The notes: generated by a model not told the origin, from the letters alone. A stretch of DNA of 64,000 nucleotides from Pararobbsia alpina_A (GCF_965118125.1 NZ_OZ221288.1:620001-684000), one strand, 5' to 3'. Shown: positions 1 to 8,972, counted from the stretch's first letter. Program-made: numbers and translations.

Positions 1-125
1 CCGCCGGGTAGAAATCCAAAGTCCTTTCGCGCGAGAAATTCGCACAGATTTTCAATGTCCTTGCGTGGTACTGCCGCCTGCCCCGTCGCAATGGCCGGTC
101 GCATCATCTCAAGTATCTGATCCAT
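1..125 (-). CDS. N-terminal fragment of an unidentified protein (runs off the left edge)
   Basis: An open frame starts at the ATG at 125-123 and reads leftward out of the window, giving about 41 residues that begin MDQILEMMRPAIATGQ. No motif is recognisable in so short a piece. It is divergent from the LysR gene at 253, the usual arrangement for a LysR regulator and its target, so it may be the controlled gene. That is inference from position only. Confidence 0.45.
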   Translation of the reverse strand, partial: MDQILEMMRPAIATGQAAVPRKDIENLCEFLARKDFGFLPG

Positions 126-252
126 GCTAACCCCTAGAGAGAGTTCGGATACGCCTACTTGGCGCGCTGACTATGGGCGCCATTATGTGAAGCGCCCCAG
201 CTTAAAAAAAGCGATTTATACTGCGGCCTACCCGTGAGTTTTTCTGACAGAT
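126..252. promoter_or_regulatory. Divergent promoter region between the partial gene and the LysR gene
   Basis: This 127-base gap separates two divergent starts and includes an A/T-rich stretch (about 201-222) in otherwise GC-rich DNA. LysR regulators normally bind such gaps and control both sides. I see no clear inverted repeat, so only the general role is proposed. Confidence 0.4.
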
Positions 253-1146
253 ATGAAACTGCCACCGCTCGGAACGTTTCGGGTCTTTGATGTCGCGGCG
301 CAAACGCAGAGCTTCGTGAAGGCCGCTGAGGTGCTGCACGTGACCCATGGGGCCGTGAGCCGGCAGATCCGTATGCTGGAAGAGGCCGTGGGGCTCGAGC
401 TATTCGAGCGACGCAACCGGGCCGTGTTTCTGACGCCTGCAGGGCGTGCGTTGCAAGCGACGACGGCCTCGGTTTTCGAGCAGATCGAAGCGACGCTATA
501 CAGGCTCCAGCAGGAATCGCGTGAAAACGCGCTTGTGCTTTCTTGCGAGCCGACGATCGCGATGAAATGGCTGATTCCGCGCCTGCCGGCGTTTCAGCGC
601 GCTCATCCGGACATCAGCCTGCACTTGTCCGCAGCGGGCGGCGCGATCGACTTCAGGAAGGCCAACGTCGATCTGGCCTTGCGCCGTGACGACTTCAAGT
701 GGGGCGATGACGTCTACGCGACGACGATCTGCGAGGAATGGGTCGGCCCGGTATGCGCGTCAAGCCTGCCGACCGGCGCGAATGCCGGCGACATCGATGT
801 ATTGCATACCAAATCGCGCCCGACGGCCTGGAAAACGTGGCATCGGCTAAGTAACAGCCCTGTGCCTGCGGGTGCGCGCGTCGACTACGAGCACTTCTAC
901 CTGTGCATTCAGGCGGCCGTGGCCGGCCTCGGCGTCGCGATGTCGTCGTTCTTCATGGTGCAGGATGAGCTCGCCAACGGGCAGCTTGTCGCGCCCGAGG
1001 GGTTTCTGCGCGACGGGTCGTCGTATTGCCTGCTCTCCGCGCGGCCGCTTGCGGAAAATCGCAAGTGCCTGCGGTTCGCTGAGTGGGTCATGGGGGAAAT
1101 GCAACGCTGTCTGGCACGGATCGAGACCCGTGCCAGAGTCGCCTGA
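253..1146 (+). CDS. LysR-family transcriptional regulator, GcvA-like
   Basis: The 297-residue length is typical of LysR regulators. Residues 1-65 form the winged helix-turn-helix: the start MKLPPLGTFRVFDVAAQTQS and the AVSRQIRMLEE recognition helix are characteristic of the GcvA/AmpR branch. The rest is the effector-binding domain, with the GcvA-branch MKWLIPRLPAFQ segment near residue 100. No strong ribosome-binding site precedes the ATG. It ends 16 bases before the convergent histidine kinase gene. Its likely target is the divergent partial gene at 1-125. The effector cannot be read from sequence. Confidence 0.9.
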   Translation: MKLPPLGTFRVFDVAAQTQSFVKAAEVLHVTHGAVSRQIRMLEEAVGLELFERRNRAVFLTPAGRALQATTASVFEQIEATLYRLQQESRENALVLSCEPTIAMKWLIPRLPAFQRAHPDISLHLSAAGGAIDFRKANVDLALRRDDFKWGDDVYATTICEEWVGPVCASSLPTGANAGDIDVLHTKSRPTAWKTWHRLSNSPVPAGARVDYEHFYLCIQAAVAGLGVAMSSFFMVQDELANGQLVAPEGFLRDGSSYCLLSARPLAENRKCLRFAEWVMGEMQRCLARIETRARVA

Positions 1147-1162
1147 GGGGTACTTACAGGGC

Positions 1163-2596
1163 TTACAGGATGAGCTTGGCCTCGAGGCCGCCTTCCGGCC
1201 GGTTGCGCAGCGTGAGCGTCGCATTCATCGCCAACGCAAGCTGCCGTGCGATCGCAAGGCCGAGGCCGGTGCCGCCCGTATCGCGGTTGCGCGACGTCTC
1301 GACGCGAAAGAACGGCTGAAACACCGCTTCGAGCTGCTCTTCTGGAATACCCGGTCCATGGTCGATCACCGCGATCGATACGCGCCCTCCTGCCGCGCGA
1401 CCGACCACGACATCGCCCGAACCCGAATACTTGATTGCGTTGTCGATCAGATTGCCCAGCACGCGACGCAGCGCCTGAGGACGTGTCGTCAGCGTCTGTG
1501 AGACACGGCCCGACAGCGTGACGTTCTGCCCCGAGTCCGTGTAGTCGGCAACAAGACTTTCGATCAGCGCGTCGGGGTCAATGCGTCGCGGTACCTCGTC
1601 GGCGCCGTGCAGCGTGCGCGCATAGGCCACGCCTTCACGTACCAGCGCTTCCATTTGCATGAGGTCGTCGCGCATCTTGGCCCGCGTGTCGTCGTCATCC
1701 AGCAGATCGGTCCGAATGCGCATGCGCGTAATCGGCGTCTGAAGATCGTGCGAAATCGCAGCAAGAATCTGGATGCGTTCCTTGATATAGCCGTTGATCC
1801 GCAATTGCATGGCGTTGAACGCATGCGCCGCGCGCGCCACTTCTTCAGGCCCCTGCTCGGGCAAGGTCGTGCCCGCGAGGTCGGGGCCGAGCGTGTCGGC
1901 GGCCTCGGCGAGGTCGTGCAGCGGACGCGTCGCAAGACGCACGGCAAGCCACGCGCATCCGGTCAGCAACACGAGCTGGCAGACCATCACGAGCGACAAC
2001 CACGGCGACAGCGGAATGCCGCTCATCGGATGCAGATCGATCGTCAACGGCGTGCCATCCATAAGCTTCAGATGGACTTCGAGATGCTCATGGCTGCCGG
2101 GTATCGCATTCGCGGTGGTCGGATAACCGGGCCCCACGCTATCGGCGATCGACTTGCCGATGGCGGCCGACAAACGTGCATCGGGTTCGGAGCCGCCAGT
2201 CATGCCCGGGCCGAGCTCAAACGTATAGCTGCGTCGTGCAAGACGCGGCAACCACATCGAGCGTTCCGCGGCAGGCAAGTGGTCGAGCAACGCCACGGAA
2301 GACGCAACCTCGCGCCCGATGTAGCCGACCATCAGGTTGGTCGTCGCTTCATTGCGCTCGGTCATGGTGACCCAGAACGACAAGTACTGCGAGACGCCGA
2401 GGCCAACGAAGAACAACAGCGACAAGCGCACGAACAGCGTGCGCGGCATCGGCACATATCGGAGCCACCCGGACATCCGGCGTGACTGACCTGCGGGACC
2501 GGACGGACCCGCAGGACCCGAAGGCCCGGACGAACCGGACTGACCCGGCCGACCGGCTTGATCCGGCCGACCCGGTTGACTCGATACCGTACTCAT
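1163..2596 (-). CDS. Sensor histidine kinase (EnvZ/RstB-like) with a collagen-like N-terminus
   Basis: This 477-residue kinase partners the response regulator just upstream: the start codon overlaps the regulator's stop by four bases (ATGA at 2593-2596), implying translational coupling. Residues 9-38 are Gly-X-Y triplets rich in Pro, Ser, Ala and Gln. A membrane segment follows at about 55-75, a periplasmic sensor to about 197, a second membrane segment at about 198-220, then a HAMP domain. The phosphoacceptor His283 lies in the SHDLQTPI box, and N (NLIDNAIKYS), G1 (DHGPGIP) and G2 (GGTGLGLAI) boxes mark the ATPase domain. A start at Met41 (2476) would remove the Gly-rich part, but no SD sequence supports it. 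Confidence 0.9.
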   Translation of the reverse strand: MSTVSSQPGRPDQAGRPGQSGSSGPSGPAGPSGPAGQSRRMSGWLRYVPMPRTLFVRLSLLFFVGLGVSQYLSFWVTMTERNEATTNLMVGYIGREVASSVALLDHLPAAERSMWLPRLARRSYTFELGPGMTGGSEPDARLSAAIGKSIADSVGPGYPTTANAIPGSHEHLEVHLKLMDGTPLTIDLHPMSGIPLSPWLSLVMVCQLVLLTGCAWLAVRLATRPLHDLAEAADTLGPDLAGTTLPEQGPEEVARAAHAFNAMQLRINGYIKERIQILAAISHDLQTPITRMRIRTDLLDDDDTRAKMRDDLMQMEALVREGVAYARTLHGADEVPRRIDPDALIESLVADYTDSGQNVTLSGRVSQTLTTRPQALRRVLGNLIDNAIKYSGSGDVVVGRAAGGRVSIAVIDHGPGIPEEQLEAVFQPFFRVETSRNRDTGGTGLGLAIARQLALAMNATLTLRNRPEGGLEAKLIL

Positions 2597-3333
2597 TGAG
2601 CCTGATCCTGCGCGGTCACGGCCGCGGAAAACACATAGCCCTCGTTGCGCAAGGTCTTGATGTAGCGCGGCTCGCGCGCGCCATCGCGCAAGCGCTGACG
2701 CAAGCGGCTGACCAGCAGATCGATCGAACGATCGAACGGCTCCGTCTGGCGGCCTTGCGTCAGCGAGAGCAGTTGATCGCGCGTGAGCACGCGCTGCGGA
2801 TGATCGACAAAGACGCGCAACAGCTTGTATTCGGCGCCGCTGAGCGCAACCATCGTGCCTTCCTGGTCGAGCAGACTGCGCCCGATCGTATCGAGCGACC
2901 ATTCGCCAAAGCACAGGTATTGCGCGCCCGCGACGGCTTCGGCGCTCGGCGGCATCATGCGCGCGCGACGCAGAATCGCGCGGATGCGCGCCAGCAGTTC
3001 GCGCACGGCAAACGGCTTGACGAGGTAGTCGTCCGCGCCCATTTCAAGGCCGACCACGCGATCGGTCTCTTCGTTGAGTGCGGTCAGCATCAGGATCGGC
3101 ACGGTCTGGAAATCGCCCGCACGCAATTCGCGGCACAGGTCCAGGCCGCTCTCGCCGGGCAGCATCAGATCGAGCACGATCAGGTCGGGACGCTTCGCCG
3201 CCAGCGCATTACGCATCTCGCGCCCGTTCGAGGCGAGCGCTGCGTCCACGCCGTTCTTGCGAAGATACGTTGCGATCAGTTCGCGGATATCGCGATCGTC
3301 ATCGACGATCAGCACGTGGTCGCTCTTCTCCAC
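2593..3333 (-). CDS. OmpR-family response regulator
   Basis: This 246-residue protein has a receiver domain (about 1-120) with the acidic pocket Asp11-Asp12, phosphoacceptor Asp55 in LIVLDLMLPG and the conserved Lys in YLVKPF. An OmpR/PhoB winged helix follows (about 145-235), including DRSIDLLVSRLRQRL and the C-terminal RNEGYVF. It is the cognate regulator of the downstream kinase, to which it is coupled by a four-base overlap. The family resembles OmpR/RstA regulators that respond to envelope or osmotic stress. The real signal and targets are unknown. Confidence 0.93.
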   Translation of the reverse strand: MEKSDHVLIVDDDRDIRELIATYLRKNGVDAALASNGREMRNALAAKRPDLIVLDLMLPGESGLDLCRELRAGDFQTVPILMLTALNEETDRVVGLEMGADDYLVKPFAVRELLARIRAILRRARMMPPSAEAVAGAQYLCFGEWSLDTIGRSLLDQEGTMVALSGAEYKLLRVFVDHPQRVLTRDQLLSLTQGRQTEPFDRSIDLLVSRLRQRLRDGAREPRYIKTLRNEGYVFSAAVTAQDQAQ

Positions 3334-3463
3334 CGCGCTTTCCTCCCTTTTTGCGGCTCTTGTCCAGTGTCGTCATGCAGGTGCACGGTCCTTCAGGCGC
3401 CCGAAACAGTTCGGACACGAGCATACCGGCAATCAGCACGACCGCGGTACAGATGCGTTTCAT
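3299..3463 (-). CDS. Possible small secreted or membrane peptide between the GFA gene and the response regulator
   Basis: A 54-codon frame begins MKRICTAVVLIAGMLVSEL, a lysine/arginine start followed by a hydrophobic stretch like a signal peptide or anchor. Its ATG overlaps the GFA stop by four bases (3460-3463), and its 3' end overlaps the response regulator start by 35 bases. Residues after about 30 are basic and low in complexity. The coupled start argues for translation. The long overlap and short length argue against it. Confidence 0.35.
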   Translation of the reverse strand: MKRICTAVVLIAGMLVSELFRAPEGPCTCMTTLDKSRKKGGKRGGEERPRADRR

Positions 3464-3873
3464 GCGTCCTCGACCACCGAGAGGCTCGCACCGTTGGCCA
3501 CGTCCGATTCTTCGAGCGCGTAGACGTCGACGCCTTCGAGGCAGCCGAGGTTCGCGCGCCAGAGTTTCGGATCGCGGCGCGTCTGGTGAAACGGATAGAT
3601 ACCACAGTGGCGACAAAAGTAATGCCTGGCGACACGGGTGTTGAATTGATAGAGCGTCAGCGCGTCTTCGCCGGCGACGATACGCAGGCGGTCGGCTTCG
3701 AATACCGGCGACATCAGCGCGCCCTTGCGACGGCACAGGCTGCAGTTGCAGCGATTGGCCGGCGTCAGCGCCGTGTCGACTTCGAACTTGACCGTGCCGC
3801 AATGGCACGAGCCGCTGTAGGTCTTGTAGGTGCCCGTTTCATGGGCAGCTTGGGAAGGGGTCGTGGCAGACAT
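3460..3873 (-). CDS. GFA / CENP-V family zinc-binding protein
   Basis: This 137-residue protein has the full cysteine pattern of the GFA fold: CHCG near residue 23, CNCSLC near 43 and CRHCG near 87. These Cys residues bind zinc in the founding member, which was described as a glutathione-dependent formaldehyde-activating enzyme. For most relatives the substrate is unproven, so enzymatic activity is not assumed here. It lies upstream of the two-component genes on the same strand and may be co-transcribed with them. Confidence 0.88.
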   Translation of the reverse strand: MSATTPSQAAHETGTYKTYSGSCHCGTVKFEVDTALTPANRCNCSLCRRKGALMSPVFEADRLRIVAGEDALTLYQFNTRVARHYFCRHCGIYPFHQTRRDPKLWRANLGCLEGVDVYALEESDVANGASLSVVEDA

Positions 3874-4175
3874 GGCGCACTCCGTGATCGATGGCTGTGT
3901 TTATACCGCAGCCCCGATGGCGCCATATGTCTCAATGTATCTGCAAAAGATCGGGATACAAAAATGGGGCCGGTGCGCGCAGCGCGCGTGCACGCGGCAT
4001 GCCACCGGGGTGGGTGGAAGCGCTGATTGCCCGCCACCTTACCCGAACATTGCTGGCTTGTCGTACCGTGCCGATCGCCGGGCAACACGCCCGACGCCCT
4101 GCCTCGCAGGCATGGCGCGAGCGTGTTTGCGCGCCTGCGCGCGAACGCCTGCCGCGCTTCGGAGACGAACTCGCC
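3874..4175. other. Gene-free stretch between the DUF899 and GFA genes
   Basis: About 300 bases hold no credible gene. The A/T-richer part near 3890-3965 probably carries the GFA promoter. I see no strong hairpin. Confidence 0.4.
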
Positions 4176-4886
4176 TTAGTTCGTGTAGTCGAGCTTCGGG
4201 TACCACGTGCCGCCGCGGCCTTCGGGCGTCATGTCGAGCACGTTCCAGAGCGGCATGAAGTCCGGCGCGCCGCGCGGGTCCTGCCCCGGATCGGACGTCT
4301 CGGGGCCCATTTCGCCGCTGTAGAAGTGCAGGATCTTGCCGTCGCGCTTCATGAAGACATCGAACGCCGGTATGTCGCTGCCATCCGGGAGCACCGAGTG
4401 ATAGTCGCGCGCGTAGGCACCGTCCGGATCCGAATACAGCTTGAGATGCCGCCAGCCGCGTTCCTGTTTGAACTCCACCAGCCGTTCGAGCGGGGATCGT
4501 GCGACGACCGCCAACGCGACGCGTTGCTCGATATCGCGCGCCTCGCCATCCCAGGCGCCGAGCAAGGACGTGCACATCGGGCACGGACGCGCGCGCTGCG
4601 GGCCAAACATGAAGCTGTAGACGACCAGCGTGGATTTGTGGCCGAACAGGCCATCAAGGTCCGTGGGCCCGTTTTCCCCGATAAATCTGTAGCGCGTCGT
4701 GACTTCATGCCCCGGCGGCAACGCGCGCCGCATCTCCGCGACGCGCTCGATCTGCCGGCGCAGTTCGATTTCCTCGGCAAGCAGCGCGATACGCGCCTGG
4801 CGATAGGCGTCGCTCTCGTTGGCATAGGTCACGCCATTGCGCTTGGCAAGCTCCATCGCGGGAGCCAGAGTCTGCATCTGTGACAT
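4176..4886 (-). CDS. DUF899 family, thioredoxin-like protein
   Basis: This 236-residue protein matches the DUF899 family through its N-terminal helical part (ELRRQIERVAEMRRALPPG), a thioredoxin-like core (LVVYSFMFG, then RPCPMC with a CxxC pair near residue 102) and the family C-terminus with DVFMKRDGKILHFYSGEM. Members are predicted oxidoreductases of unknown substrate. It is transcribed alone: about 190 bases separate it from emrA and about 300 from the GFA gene. An SD-like GGAGGC precedes the ATG. Confidence 0.85.
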   Translation of the reverse strand: MSQMQTLAPAMELAKRNGVTYANESDAYRQARIALLAEEIELRRQIERVAEMRRALPPGHEVTTRYRFIGENGPTDLDGLFGHKSTLVVYSFMFGPQRARPCPMCTSLLGAWDGEARDIEQRVALAVVARSPLERLVEFKQERGWRHLKLYSDPDGAYARDYHSVLPDGSDIPAFDVFMKRDGKILHFYSGEMGPETSDPGQDPRGAPDFMPLWNVLDMTPEGRGGTWYPKLDYTN

Positions 4887-5074
4887 CGATTGCCTCCTTG
4901 AAAAAGTCGGTCGCGATACGGCGCATCGAGTGCATCGAGCGCATCGAGCGCAAGCATGTGCCGATCGCTTTACCCTACGACGAACGACGGTTCAGGAATT
5001 CGACATCACCTTCCAAGGTTTTGCTCGTTGTGCGCGGCACCACTTTTCCGCGCTGCAACATGACGCTGGCCCGA

Positions 5075-6427
5075 TCAGCTTCGTCCCGCACCGTGCCGTG
5101 CGCCTGAATCGGCCGCCGCAGCGGTCGCCGCGACGTGAGTCTTACTGGAGTCCGCGACCTTCTTGCCGTGATCACCGCGCCCGGCGACCGCTGTCTGTCC
5201 CGTCAAGTCGGTGTTCTGCGCAATGATCCGCGAGACTTCGGCGTCGGCTTGCGCACCGAATTGCGCGAACACATCGGTTTTATAGACCGTATTGACTGGT
5301 GCAGCATCCAGGCGTGAGCCCCGATCGTCCTTCGTGTCGACGTCGACCTCCATCGACAGACCGACGCGCAGCGGGTGTTCAGCGAGCTCATGCGGGTCGA
5401 GCGCAATCCGCGTGGGCAGGCGCTGCACGACCTTGATCCAGTTGCCCGTTGCGTTCTGTGCGGGCAACACGGCGAACGCGCTGCCCGTGCCGGCGGAGAA
5501 ACCGACCACGTGACCGTGGTACTGGATGTGCGAGCCATACACGTCGGCCGTCATGATCACCGGCTGGCCGATCCGTACGTGCTGCAGTTGCACTTCCTTG
5601 AAGTTCGCGTCGACCCAGACTTCGTTGAGCGGCACAATCGCCATCAACGGCGTGCCCGGCGACACGCGTTGCCCGACCTGCACCGAACGCTGCGCAACGT
5701 ATCCCGTCACAGGGGCCGGCAAGGTGTTGCGTGCGTAGTTCAGGTAAGCATCGCGGACTTTCGTCGCGGCGGCCTGCACGCTCGGGTGATCGGCGACCGT
5801 AGCCCGATCGGTCAGCGCGTGGTTGGATTGTGCTTGCTGGCGTGCGGCATCCAGTGCGGCCTGCGCGTCCTTGACCGCATCGCGCGCATGCGCGACATCT
5901 TCGGCCGAGACGGCACCTGCATCTGACACATCGAGGCGGCGTTTCAGGTCAGCGTCTGCGCGCGCGAGATCGGCCTCGCGTTGTGCGACCGTCGCGGCGT
6001 AATAGTCGTTGTTGACGTAGAGCGTGCTGACCTGACGCACTGTCTGACCCAGCGCGGCCTCGGCCGACGACAGCGTCATGCGGGAGTCAGCGGGGTCCAG
6101 CGTAACGACCGGTTCGCCCTGCTTGACGATCTGCGTGTCGTCCGCGTTGACCGACACCACGGTGCCCACGACCTGCGGCGTGAGTTGCACGAGGTTGCCG
6201 TTGACATACGCATCGTCGGTTTCGACGTGGTAGCGGCCGACCGTCATGTAATACGTGCCATACGCGGCTGCGGAGCCCGCGATCGCGATGCCAAGCAAGG
6301 CAAGCATCAGCTTGCGCTTGCCCGGCTCGGCGGTTTCCGTGGCGGTCGGGTTGGCCGTTGCTGCGGCTTCGTCGGCCACACGTTGCGGTTGGCCGGCGTT
6401 GTCCTGGGTCGATGACTTGGCGTTCAT
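5075..6427 (-). CDS. emrA: EmrA-type membrane fusion protein of a tripartite multidrug pump
   Basis: The 450-residue periplasmic adaptor bridges an MFS pump and an outer-membrane channel. It has a cytoplasmic N-tail of about 38 residues, one membrane segment (MLALLGIAIAGSAAAYGTYY), then the HlyD/EmrA signature TDDAYVNGNLVQLTPQVVG of the lipoyl half-domain. A coiled-coil hairpin spans about residues 115-225, followed by the second lipoyl half and beta-barrel (VPLNEVWVDANFKEVQL). It follows marR and nodT on the same strand. Its expected partner emrB is not next to it but 8.5 kb away at 16615-18177. The C-terminal 60 residues are low in complexity. A repeat of GCATCGAG units lies upstream of the next gene, at about 4922-4950. 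Confidence 0.93.
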   Translation of the reverse strand: MNAKSSTQDNAGQPQRVADEAAATANPTATETAEPGKRKLMLALLGIAIAGSAAAYGTYYMTVGRYHVETDDAYVNGNLVQLTPQVVGTVVSVNADDTQIVKQGEPVVTLDPADSRMTLSSAEAALGQTVRQVSTLYVNNDYYAATVAQREADLARADADLKRRLDVSDAGAVSAEDVAHARDAVKDAQAALDAARQQAQSNHALTDRATVADHPSVQAAATKVRDAYLNYARNTLPAPVTGYVAQRSVQVGQRVSPGTPLMAIVPLNEVWVDANFKEVQLQHVRIGQPVIMTADVYGSHIQYHGHVVGFSAGTGSAFAVLPAQNATGNWIKVVQRLPTRIALDPHELAEHPLRVGLSMEVDVDTKDDRGSRLDAAPVNTVYKTDVFAQFGAQADAEVSRIIAQNTDLTGQTAVAGRGDHGKKVADSSKTHVAATAAAADSGARHGAGRS

Positions 6428-6557
6428 GGCAAGACTCTCAGTGATCGGTACGAATCGGAATCGGATAAATGAATGGCGATGCGTGCATCAGTTCGCATGC
6501 GTTGCGAGCGACTCGCGCCTTCAGACGCATGACTTCATTGGCACGCCTTCATGTGCA

Positions 6558-8135
6558 TTACTTCGGCTGCACCGCGGTCGTGGCAGCCACGACCTGCGAC
6601 GGAGTGGCGACAGGTTGGCTCGCGGCATGTGCATCGGCTGCCGACGCTGCCTTGTCGGCCGAACCTGATTCATCGACATATCCCCCGCCAAGTGCGGCTG
6701 CCAAAGCGATTTGCTTGTCGCGGCGGTCCATCTTCAGATTCGCAACAACCTGATCGGCATGCAGGGCCTTCACGTCGGTGATCAGCACATTGAGCTGGTT
6801 CGTGAGGCCCGCCTTGTACTGCACGACAGCGAGGTCATACGCACGACGTGATGAACGCGCGGCGTTCTCTGCATCCTCGAGTTGCGAATCGGTCGAACGA
6901 ATGTCCGACAGATCCGTGGCCACCTGGCTCAGCGCAGTCACGAGTGTCTGGTTATACGTTGCGACGGCGTAATCGAAATCCGCGTAACGGCCCTTGAGCT
7001 GCGCGCGCAGCTCGCCGCCATCAAAGATCGGCAAATGCACGGCCGGACCCACGGATGCGGTGCGGCTTGCCGCATTCAGAAACTCGCCAAAGCCAAACGC
7101 ATCGAGACCGATGGCCGCGCTCAGGTTGATGTCAGGATAAAACGCTGCCTTGGCCGATTTGACTTCGTGCGTGATCGAGTCGACGCGCCAGCGCGCGGCG
7201 ACGATGTCGGGTCGGCGGCTCACGAGGTCGGCCGGGAGATTGTCGGGCAGCGCGACGATATCGCCCGGGCCCATGGTCGGACGTGCGATGGTGAGACCTC
7301 GATCGGGTCCCTCTCCAAGCAGCGCGGCGAGCTGATAACGCGTCGACACGACCTCACCGTCGAGGCGCTTGAGTTCCGCGCGGCTCGACGACAAATCGCC
7401 TTCCGAAGTCTGGCGTTCGACGTCGGTATCGAGGCCCGTGGTCACGCGATGTTGCGTGATCTGGTCGACGCGATCGCGTTCGGCGACTTCCTGCGCTGCG
7501 ATATCGCGCAACGCATACAGACGAGCGAGATCGTTATACGCGCGCGCGACCGATTCGGTCAGCTCGAGACGCACCACTTGTGTATCGGCAACGCTTGCCT
7601 GCAATTGCGACAGCGATGCCTTGTAGGCCTCACGATTCTTGCCCCAGAGGTCGAGGTCATACGAGGCACTCAGCAAGCCCTGGTTTTCGGTTTGCCACGA
7701 ACCACCATACGGCGGCGGTACCAGTGCAGTGCCCGAGTACTGCTCGCGCTTGAGCGAATACGAGGCGTCGGCACTGGGCAAGGTCTTGGCCTTCGACGTT
7801 TCGGTATAGGCCATCGCATTCGCAAGCCGCGCACGCGCCTGCTCGATCGTCGGGCTGGACTTGAGCGCTTCCTCGATCAGCGACTGCAACTGCGCGTCGC
7901 CGAACTGCGCCGCCCAGTCGGCCGCGGGCCAGTGCCCGTCTTCCGCCGGCACGCTCTTTTGCGTCTCGAGCGCTTGCGGCGCTTGAATCTGCTTGTCGTC
8001 ATGGATGCCCGCGTAGTTCGCGCAGGCCGCGAGCGTCGACACCATCAGCGCAGCGACAGCCAGCTTCGCGCCCTTTGGCGTCCATCCTGATTGCTTTGCA
8101 GTTTGCTTTTGCTGATATTTCATTTTCTGACTCAT
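6558..8135 (-). CDS. NodT-family outer-membrane efflux lipoprotein
   Basis: This TolC-like channel of 525 residues has a lipoprotein signal ending in the lipobox LAAC (STLAACANYAG), consistent with the NodT/OprM branch. Two efflux repeats follow, each with long helices and beta-strands, such as SYDLDLWGKNREAYKASLSQ and the PIFDGGELRAQLKG segment of the second. It forms the outer exit of the pump with EmrA and EmrB. The ATG at 8135 lies inside an operator-like inverted repeat (8126-8139), and no SD sequence is visible. An in-frame GTG at 8162 and an ATG at 8123 are alternatives. It follows marR directly, so it is likely expressed under MarR control. Confidence 0.92.
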   Translation of the reverse strand: MSQKMKYQQKQTAKQSGWTPKGAKLAVAALMVSTLAACANYAGIHDDKQIQAPQALETQKSVPAEDGHWPAADWAAQFGDAQLQSLIEEALKSSPTIEQARARLANAMAYTETSKAKTLPSADASYSLKREQYSGTALVPPPYGGSWQTENQGLLSASYDLDLWGKNREAYKASLSQLQASVADTQVVRLELTESVARAYNDLARLYALRDIAAQEVAERDRVDQITQHRVTTGLDTDVERQTSEGDLSSSRAELKRLDGEVVSTRYQLAALLGEGPDRGLTIARPTMGPGDIVALPDNLPADLVSRRPDIVAARWRVDSITHEVKSAKAAFYPDINLSAAIGLDAFGFGEFLNAASRTASVGPAVHLPIFDGGELRAQLKGRYADFDYAVATYNQTLVTALSQVATDLSDIRSTDSQLEDAENAARSSRRAYDLAVVQYKAGLTNQLNVLITDVKALHADQVVANLKMDRRDKQIALAAALGGGYVDESGSADKAASAADAHAASQPVATPSQVVAATTAVQPK

Positions 8136-8139
8136 CAGA
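8126..8139. promoter_or_regulatory. MarR operator-like repeat at the nodT start (site B)
   Basis: The repeat is TCTGA-CTCA-TCAGA, with the same 4-base spacer as the perfect site before marR. It lies between the marR stop and the nodT coding region and covers the proposed nodT ATG. The outer bases match less well. Confidence 0.5.
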
Positions 8140-8162
8140 TATAAGGGCAAAAAAAAGCGCAC

Positions 8163-8600
8163 TCAGGCGCTCGCGAATTTCTTGAGCAGGCGTTGCAGCT
8201 CTTCGAATTCGGCCTTGGTGAATTGCTTCAGACGTTCGTTGAGCACATCGGGCGCCAGTTCGATGATGTGATCGGCGACCTCGAGGCCCTTCTCCGTCAG
8301 ATTCAGCAGCACGACGCGGCGATCTTCCTGGCTGCGCGAGCGCTCGAGCAAGCCTGCCTTCTCGAGCTTGTCGAGCATGCGCGTCATGAGCCCGGTATCG
8401 ATGCTCAGGAACTTCGACAGCTCGAACGGCGTGGTCGCATTGCCGCGCTTAAGCGACAGAATGATGCCCATCTGCGGGCCCGTGATGTCGAAGCCCTTGA
8501 GCGCCGCATCGAGCTTCTGCGTCAACACATTGCGCGCCTTCGTAATCAGGAAGCCCACGCTTTCCGTGATGTCGAAATTGTCTTTCGTGTAATGCTTCAT
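8163..8600 (-). CDS. MarR-family transcriptional repressor of the efflux genes
   Basis: The 145-residue length is standard for MarR. It has the winged helix core, with LSKFLSIDTGLMTRMLDKLEKAGLLERSR-type helices (about 60-90) and the wing DRRVVLLNLTEKG. It heads marR-nodT-emrA, and the perfect inverted repeat at 8631-8656 upstream is its likely autoregulatory operator. MarR proteins release DNA on binding phenolic or drug-like ligands, so induction by such compounds is probable. The same repeat occurs before distant emrB. Confidence 0.93.
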   Translation of the reverse strand: MKHYTKDNFDITESVGFLITKARNVLTQKLDAALKGFDITGPQMGIILSLKRGNATTPFELSKFLSIDTGLMTRMLDKLEKAGLLERSRSQEDRRVVLLNLTEKGLEVADHIIELAPDVLNERLKQFTKAEFEELQRLLKKFASA

Positions 8601-8630
8601 GGCTCGGGGGTTCCTGACACGTTGGGGCGA

Positions 8631-8656
8631 ACAATATCTGACTTTTCAGATATTGT
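8631..8656. promoter_or_regulatory. MarR operator, perfect inverted repeat (site A)
   Basis: The arms are ACAATATCTGA and TCAGATATTGT, 11 of 11 complementary, around a 4-base spacer CTTT. The site lies 31-56 bases upstream of the marR start, overlapping where a promoter would be expected. Related sites occur at 8126, 18233 and 18357. Confidence 0.85.
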
Positions 8657-8972
8657 CAAAAAAAGATTATCGCGGACCACCTCCACGACTTCACTCTGAG
8701 CGCCTTCATCGCCCTCGCCTCCCTGGACGCTCTAAACGCTCCAGATGCCCTAAATGCCCTCGACGCTGACGATGCCTCGACGACGACAACGCATTCGATA
8801 CCCGGCCTCATGCGCCTAACTTGATACCGCGCCATACGCGTCTTTCGGCCCGGATGTATTACACGCCGGCTTACAGGTAACTGCGGGTAACCTTACCGGC
8901 ACTGTTTCGCGCATTGTTCGGGTAGCGGCGCTGCTATGGTGATTTCACCGTACCTTTCCCGCCGATTTCCGC
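8657..8972. other. Non-coding stretch upstream of the TPR/ATP-grasp gene
   Basis: No gene is supported here. It holds a low-complexity run of GACGCTC/GATGCC-like words (about 8720-8790) and a short inverted repeat GGTAA-CC-TTACC at 8886-8897. The promoter of the downstream gene is presumably in the last 150 bases. Confidence 0.4.

Noticed and set aside
2593..2914. The extra 106 codons upstream of the kinase start
   Set aside because: They lie inside the response regulator gene in another frame and have Arg-rich shadow composition. The ATGA overlap at 2596 is the credible start.
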